Source of the DNA: Coprinellus micaceus
Taxonomy: Eukaryota > Basidiomycota > Agaricomycetes > Agaricales > Psathyrellaceae
DNA length: 64,000 nt
Assembly (NCBI GenBank): GCA_951394405.1
Contig: OX596337.1
Location: 930,001-994,000 of the forward strand
Direction: 5' to 3'
The notes below the pieces were generated by a model. It was not told the DNA's origin. It ran no database searches and was given only the letters and a program-made list of their open reading frames with translations. The position numbers were made by a program, and so were the translations under genes. Position 1 is the first letter of the stretch; every line of letters begins with the position of its first letter. This document shows, one piece after another, positions 58,312 to 64,000 of this stretch.

Positions 58312-58717
58312 GAACGCGTCATACTTTTAACCAAGCCTTGATACGAGCGCTCAGCGCAGCACCAATGAGTCCGGTAGGGATTGCGATTGAACAAGGCCAG
58401 GATGGTTCTCCTCGGGGCGGGTTCGGTGTTGTTATCTCTCCGTCTTTCCTGTTATCGCCGTATTGAGCCATATGCTCGAGACATATTCTTTAAAAAATTT
58501 GGGGCGTAGTCCCGGGCCATATTCGTAGTTTGGAGGTTGAATTGTGAGAGATTAGGTTCAGCTGCACTCCAAGCGCCGAGCGCCCACAAGTCAATTGCTG
58601 ACACAGACATCATCAGCAGCAGCAGCACTGCCGCGTGGACCCACAATTCCCGCTTTCTCCTTTACTTCCACATTCTCGCTCCTTCCACGACTGGCACCTT
58701 CTTAGAAGCCGTCGACA
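58312..58717. other. Upstream region of the PDI gene
   Basis: Contains the PDI promoter and 5' UTR, with a short CAGCAG run at about 58612-58626. Nothing else is seen. Confidence 0.4.
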
Positions 58718-60655
58718 ATGACGCTGCTGTCGGGGATAGTCACTTCGCTGGCGCTAGTGGCGCTCGCCTTACCTACGACAAGGGGGAAATCCACGGACCT
58801 GACACCGGATAACTTCAAGTCTTCTGTCTCCAATGGGTTCTGGTTTGTCGAGCATTTTTCTCCCTATTGCTCGCACTGTATTGCATTTGCGCCAACTTGG
58901 GATAAGCTTGTGAAGGAAGCGGAGACAGAGCTGCCGAACGTGAGCTTGGGGCAGGTGAACTGTGTGGTACATGGAGGTACGTTATCCTTCCTTCAACGCA
59001 GAATCATCTAACGGGAGCTAGACTTGTGCGATGCCAATAAAATCAACAGCTACCCTACCCTCCAGATGTTCGAGAATGGCAAAGTGATTGAGACATTCAG
59101 AGGCGCCCGAGAGTTGGAACGTATCAAGGTCTTCATCTCGAAACACGCAGGCAAACCCGAACCAGAGAAGGAAGCGCCACCTCCACCACCAGCAGAGAAG
59201 CCTAAACCTCTCTTGAATCCAACAGGAGAAGTCCTCAACCTCAACCTTGCCAGTTTCCCCCAAACCCTGGAACGCGGACCAACTTTCGTCAAGTTCTTTG
59301 CACCGTGGTGTGGGCATTGCAAGAAGCTTGCACCTACGTGGAGCCAACTCGCTCGGCACATGCAGGGTCGGCTTCAGATTGCCTCGGTAAACTGCGACGA
59401 CGAAGCTGCGCTCTGCGGCGCTCACAAGATTCAAGGCTATCCTACTTTGGTGTACTTTGCCAACGGTGCGCAGTCAGAATACAAGGGAAGCAGGAAGATC
59501 GACGGGTTGAAGGCGTTTGCGGCCAAGGCATCTGAAGAGTGGGTAGTCTCGCGATCCATCGTCTTTCTTCTCTCACAGTGTTACAGCGCCGTCCGTCCAT
59601 TGAAGAATGACGATGAGCTTACGGAGCACCTCCAAAAGGAGCCCGTGCTCTACCTCCTTGTTCACTCGGCCACTGACGCCAGGATTATTGACACCGTCAA
59701 GGAAGCCGCAGCACCACTCCTTGGGACACCCGTTGTATACTCCACTTCTTCAAAGAACCTTAGGTCGATGTATGATATCCCCCAAGGCATTCCCTGGGCT
59801 CTGCTCGCCCTGAAAGATCGCGACGGCACTATCCCTGTGTCGACTTTGTACGGCGGTCCTTCAACCACGGCTGAGCACATCAAGCACTGGATAACGACGC
59901 ACCACCTTCCTGGAGCTGTCGAGTTGAATCAGGATACGTTCCAGGAGGTGATGAACGCCAAGCATAATCCTCTGGTCGTCATCGCCTCTTCCAATGCGAA
60001 TATGAAATCCAAGATCGAAGCCCGCATTCGCGATATCTCAAAGAAATGGAGAGCAAGAACGGGAGGAAGTGGGGAAGTCGGAAACAGGGAGATCATTTTT
60101 GCCTGGATGGATACCCAGCGATGGAAAGATTGGATGAAGAGCATGTACGGCATTCAGATGGATGAAAACGAGGAGGATATAGAGGATGCGAAGGTTGCGG
60201 TGACTGACCACAAGGTAAAATTTCGACCAGTCCCAAAATATTTGAAGCTGACGCGCGGTTGCCAGCATCTTATCTACTGGAGGCAGGATCGTAGCGGCTT
60301 AGATCTCAAGCTCACGTCCTCCGGACAATTGTTTGCTGCGCTGGAAGACATTGTAGCTGGCAAGGTCAAATACCTCAACTCCGAAAACGTTATCGAAAGA
60401 TTAGCTAGGGTAAGTTCTCTCATTTTCGAAACGTTGCCGGATAAACCTTACCGACCCTGCCTTCTTCAGTATCTCAACGGCAAGATGACCGGTCTCGAGA
60501 CCTACATCACAGAATACCCATTACGCTTCGTGGCCTGGCTCGTCGCTGGCATGCTCATCATATTTTTCGTGATCTTCAAGCTTGTCGGAAACGACGCATC
60601 CCAGATCGAGCGGGGAGAGTACGTCAGGGTCAACAAGTCATCTCGGCTGGACTGA
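58718..60655 (+). CDS. Transmembrane protein disulfide isomerase, two thioredoxin domains
   Basis: Exons 58718-58976, 59022-59538, 59587-60214, 60266-60409 and 60470-60655 give 577 residues. A signal peptide (residues 1-22) precedes thioredoxin domain 1, with active site CSHC in HFSPYCSHC, and domain 2, with CGHC in FFAPWCGHC; a Pro-rich linker near residue 150 separates them. Further thioredoxin-like, inactive folds follow, then a transmembrane helix near residues 530-552 (RFVAWLVAGMLIIFFVIF) and a short cytosolic tail. It should form or rearrange disulfides in the ER lumen while anchored in the membrane. The last three introns are 48, 51 and 60 nt and contain no in-frame stop. Confidence 0.9.
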
Positions 60656-60847
60656 GTGCCTTGCTTTCGTTCGTGTATCATAATCTATCTAATGGATACT
60701 CAATACCTCTACGTCGTGCTAATACATTCTATGGAATGATGGTGCAGGTCTCTCGGGAAAGCGGTACTAGAAATCGGAACCACTTAGTGAAAAGGTGAAC
60801 AGAGGTGGGGCTCGAATCTATCGTTCCGCCGATCTTCCTCAGGAAGG

Positions 60848-63205
60848 TCATCTAAACTTCCACGATGGGCGTTTATCTTCATCGGTTCGACGGAGATGGA
60901 GGTGGGTCGTGTGGTGGGCAGGAGACGGCGTCTGTTTGGTCGGTGACGAGGGGACTAGCAGCGATGTTGTGGGCCCAAAGCTGTCGCAAAATTTGAAATC
61001 TGCCAAAGTCAGACCCATGCTGCCCGTGGGGTGTTCCCGGGAGAATGGGGTGTCCCTCTTCGGCCCTCGGTGCGCAGTACACCCCCAGCCCTTAGTGGTC
61101 TCCTCATCCAGCTCTAAAGGTTTGGAATCTCGCGATTTGCCTGCGACCCCGACTCGGAATGTGCTATTACGGGCTGCGGAGCGCCTAGGGCCGCGGTATA
61201 GAAGATTTGCCGGCTTCGGTGTTGACTCCAATCTAGCGATGAGCGCGGCGCTTGTAACAGACGCCGGTGGACGAGCTCGTTCTCCGTATACTCCCCGTTC
61301 TCTAGAACCCCGTCCATTGCCTTTGACAGCTGAAGAATGAAGGAGGCCTACATCGCCTTCGAACATATATCTCACCAGAGTATCAATGGATTCCAATGAA
61401 GGGGTAGTCGAACGCAGCACCCGCTCTGCTGCGGGAGAGGCAAGATCGATGTCATTGAAGTGTTTGGCCAGGGACGTATCTGATGAGTCAAATGGCTCGC
61501 TGAGCAGGGAGGGAAATATGGCAGAAGCGGCGGAGGGAAAGTCTAAAGAGGCTTCGGGGTCGTGCCGAGTCCCAGAGGGTTGGGCGCTGCCTACCACAGA
61601 GAACGGCATGGTGTAACTTGAGGGGGCGGCGGGGGCGGCGATGGCGTCCAGGTTGATGCCATCCACACGAATTGAGGGCGAAGATTGGGCCGCAGAGTTG
61701 CAGTGTGGTTTGTCGTCTGAGTGGACCGCCGGCGATACTTTGGTAGCACGAGGGGACGTAGGTCTACGGGATTTCTCGATGTCCTCCTGGCGCCTATCGT
61801 CACTGGCAGAGCGGCCATTATGTTCCGTTGGTTCCTTAGAGAACAGTACCTCGCGAGCTTCCGAAGGCGACGCAACTCCAGCCCTTCTTCCCAGAGCAAT
61901 AATCGATGCAGTCACTCCCGCGAAGGGAGAGCACGGGGAGGGTAGGGCGAGAGATACAGATCCTGAGGGAGCGGCTTTTCTGTTGGGGGGTGTAGTGAGC
62001 AAAGACCCGCCGGGGGCCGTCCAGTGGTCCCAAGAAATCGGGGGTTGGGGTAAAGGTGACCAGTCCATGTGTTTGATAAGTGAGAAACGAGGGCGGGGCA
62101 CAATCCCCGCTCTAAGCCCGCCCCAGTTGAGGTCATAGGCCTTGGATTGAGTGAGGCCGTCACGATCGGCAGAAACTCGGACCTGGGACGCATGATGGGA
62201 GTGTGCGCCACCGCCAACGGGGACCTGCAAGATTCCTCCACGCCCAGTTTCCTGATCGAGGTTCATGTTTGAATTGGAAACATTGGAAGGTGCGCCACTG
62301 GGAGCGTTCGTCCTGGGGGATGGGGCCCGAGAGGGACGAGGAGGGAGAGGAGACGAGTGAAGTGGTGTGAGGGGAAGTGGGATTAGAGAGGGCTTTTCGG
62401 TTTTATTAAGGTCACACTGCTTGGTAGCATGCGTCGACGACGAGAAGTGTGGGGTTCGTCTTGGGATATTCGAAGCATACCGAAGATTTCGTCCAGAAAT
62501 TTTCGAGGAGCCCTGAGTCTTAAGCCTGGGCGTGCTGATACCCTCCAAGTATGAAGGGGACTTCGCAACCGTTGCGTTCACCTTGATCGGTGCGGGGCTC
62601 TGAGGGTTATCGTGATTCTGAAGCGACAACCCCCCGGGTGCAGTCCTCACAACTGCTGCTTCGGCAAGCGGAATGACAGGATCTGCGGAGTCTACTTTTG
62701 CGAGTTCCTGAATGATTTTCATGTCAAGATCCCAACGGCGGAAATGGGCATGACACGGAAGCAACTCACATTGAGCAGGGCGACCAACACCCACTCGAAG
62801 AGCTGTGAAAACGGCACAGATACTCTGAATATGAGCCACACCAGAAGCTTGAGAACGAGGTAGTTCTTCAATATAGTTTCGGCCGCATTTCCAAGAAAAG
62901 ACAGTGCACGCGCGGACGTCCCATCTAGAGGTCGCAGCAGAGGAGACCAGCTGACAACTCTTCCCTGTAGCCAGGAAGATACGAGCTCGAGAACGCGTGC
63001 TACAAATGTATCGCGAATACGTCAGTAGTGCAGCAACGCCTTGATAACGACCATGACAATTACCGGTATCCGCCAGAATGACGAGTAGATTCAGGATGAA
63101 GCAGATGTCGTTGAGGGTACGGCCCTTACGAGGGGGATCCAGGGTGGGTTGCCAGTCGCCAGGTATGGGAGTATGAGCGCCACCATTCGATGGTGTTGAC
63201 TCCAT
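60848..63205 (-). CDS. Membrane protein with long Ser/Pro-rich tail, unknown function
   Basis: Exons 63205-63064, 62999-62770 and 62707-60848 give 743 residues. The splice of the first intron (64 nt, GTAATT...TAG) is preferred over reading through, because it yields a coherent hydrophobic domain. That domain has a segment near residues 34-47 (DICFILNLLVILAD), then ARVLELVSSWLQGR, and a second hydrophobic stretch near residues 93-124 (YLVLKLLVWLIFRV). The remaining 620 residues are disordered, rich in Ser, Pro and Arg, with several short Ser-Pro motifs that could be phosphorylated. I do not recognise the family. It converges on the PDI gene, with stops 192 bp apart. Confidence 0.65.
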   Translation of the reverse strand: MESTPSNGGAHTPIPGDWQPTLDPPRKGRTLNDICFILNLLVILADTGNCHGRYQGVAALLTYSRYICSTRSRARIFLATGKSCQLVSSAATSRWDVRACTVFSWKCGRNYIEELPRSQASGVAHIQSICAVFTALRVGVGRPAQCELLPCHAHFRRWDLDMKIIQELAKVDSADPVIPLAEAAVVRTAPGGLSLQNHDNPQSPAPIKVNATVAKSPSYLEGISTPRLKTQGSSKISGRNLRYASNIPRRTPHFSSSTHATKQCDLNKTEKPSLIPLPLTPLHSSPLPPRPSRAPSPRTNAPSGAPSNVSNSNMNLDQETGRGGILQVPVGGGAHSHHASQVRVSADRDGLTQSKAYDLNWGGLRAGIVPRPRFSLIKHMDWSPLPQPPISWDHWTAPGGSLLTTPPNRKAAPSGSVSLALPSPCSPFAGVTASIIALGRRAGVASPSEAREVLFSKEPTEHNGRSASDDRRQEDIEKSRRPTSPRATKVSPAVHSDDKPHCNSAAQSSPSIRVDGINLDAIAAPAAPSSYTMPFSVVGSAQPSGTRHDPEASLDFPSAASAIFPSLLSEPFDSSDTSLAKHFNDIDLASPAAERVLRSTTPSLESIDTLVRYMFEGDVGLLHSSAVKGNGRGSRERGVYGERARPPASVTSAALIARLESTPKPANLLYRGPRRSAARNSTFRVGVAGKSRDSKPLELDEETTKGWGCTAHRGPKRDTPFSREHPTGSMGLTLADFKFCDSFGPTTSLLVPSSPTKQTPSPAHHTTHLHLRRTDEDKRPSWKFR

Positions 63206-63536
63206 GGGATATGGGGAGTGCCAGGTTAACATTAAAGGCGCACAATTTCGTGAAAGGAGATCTGAAACAACCATTCCAATTCGGCCTAATACTCCTGGAT
63301 ATAGGTCGGCCCGATCGACCAGGTGAGCATCACGAGTATGGATCCAAAGACCATTGTTGGAAACCTTCGGTTGCGCGTCTTGAGGAGTCGAGGATTAGGG
63401 GCCACAGTGCTTGAAGTCCAGAAGTGGGGGGAGCCAAAGAAGATAATTGAATATAACTATACACCAATCTGGAGGCGGCCCTCTCCAAAGATTTTGGCAC
63501 CTTGGACATCGGAATGATTCATGATGCAGAGCTATC
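63206..63536. other. Short intergenic region
   Basis: Lies between two minus-strand genes. Nothing is recognised in it. Confidence 0.4.
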
Positions 63537-64000
63537 TCACCCACTACTCTGCTCTTGCTTTTCCTTCTCAGCGAGCTCAATGTCGTTCTGTTGGAACATC
63601 AGTCAGTACGGAGGGTTCGGTGTGTTGATGCAAGGAAGCTTACGCCCGAGTTGCTCGTGTAAGAGGGACCATTAGACATGTCGGTGGTCGTACGCTCTCC
63701 ACGCTTCGACATGACCAAGTGAGAGATATGGAAAGAACCTTCCATGTCCTCTCGCAGGTGCTCCCTCGTAGTAAGGCTGTCGAAGGGGTGAGATCTTGAA
63801 AACAAACTCGACAGGAATGAAAACGTACACCGTAACAGCAGAAAGTACGTATAGGTGTGTGCTAACAAGCAGCGGGATTAAGCTAAATGTGGGAGTGAGA
63901 AGGTATTCGCTGGTGTGACCGTAAGAGCTTCCTCACAAGTAGTATGTTCCTGAGCAGAAGTAGTACTGGGAAAGGGTCATGAGCTTCCGACGCCCGAAGG
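63537..64000 (-). CDS. 3' end of a multi-pass membrane protein (possibly DUF6534-like)
   Basis: Four terminal exons can be read on the minus strand: a 29-nt exon 63965-63937, then 63882-63829, 63776-63644 and 63587-63537. They are in phase with good splice sites. Together they give a hydrophobic helix (FLIPLLVSTHLYVLSAVTVL), a short TTREHLRED segment, and a soluble Ser/Thr/Glu-rich tail ending KEKQEQSSG. A last helix followed by an Asn/Arg-type HLR motif and a hydrophilic tail is common in the Agaricomycete seven-helix DUF6533/DUF6534 proteins. That match is an impression only. The 5' part lies beyond the window. Confidence 0.5.

Noticed and set aside
60795..60860. tRNA-like stretch with a GCTCGAATC T-loop look
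   Set aside because: No matching acceptor, D or anticodon arms could be paired.
1..64000. CRISPR array, rRNA genes or bacterial-type operons
   Set aside because: No regularly spaced direct repeats and no rRNA sequence are seen. The split genes show this is eukaryotic nuclear DNA.

Overview
The window looks like a piece of an Agaricomycete (Basidiomycota) nuclear genome. The genes are split by many 45-65 nt GT-AG introns, there are several Agaricomycete-style F-box-like genes, a CYP63-type cytochrome P450 and a Ty1/copia LTR retrotransposon. Exon junctions were worked out by hand from splice signals, reading phase and family resemblance. Where I give exon positions, the exon lengths add up to whole codons.

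Left part (1-27 kb) is mostly single-copy housekeeping sequence. In order: the 3' part of an ankyrin-repeat gene (+), an Asi1/Asi3-like membrane RING E3 ligase (+), an F-box-like protein (-), a large mitochondrial PPR protein (-), a coilin homologue (-), a cytochrome P450 (+), a four-helix membrane protein of unknown function (+) and its tandem paralogue (+), the proteasome ubiquitin receptor RPN10 (+), and the KEOPS subunit CGI121 (-). Between the two membrane-protein copies lie a broken 5' piece of RPN10 and a broken 3' piece of the P450, in that order. This is the arrangement left by one direct tandem duplication of a block running from the P450 3' half through the membrane protein into RPN10 exon 1.

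Middle part (27-44 kb) is repeat-rich. A complete copia element (28614-34821) has two 383-bp LTRs that I see no difference between, and a TGTGT target duplication. It sits in an intron of a minus-strand gene for a degenerate protein kinase, whose last exon lies on the far side of the element. A diverged, frameshifted paralogue of that kinase (about 39.7-38.7 kb) runs into a 200-N assembly gap. A block of hairpins and GTTTAAAC-type palindromes (40.2-41.1 kb) follows. It abuts an F-box pseudogene that has lost its 5' end and carries a 970-bp CACTA-like non-autonomous element. Removing that element and one copy of its CTC target duplication restores the reading frame.

Right part (44-64 kb) holds an intact relative of the F-box pseudogene (+), EMG1/NEP1 for ribosome biogenesis (-), tRNA-Leu(CAG) (-), three more F-box-like genes (one +, two -), a small single-pass membrane protein (+), a transmembrane protein disulfide isomerase (+), a membrane protein of unknown function with a long Ser/Pro-rich tail (-), and the last exons of a multi-pass membrane protein cut by the window edge (-). 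Nothing here forms an operon. The main themes are local duplication in the F-box, pseudokinase and P450/membrane-protein families, and recent transposon insertion into them.
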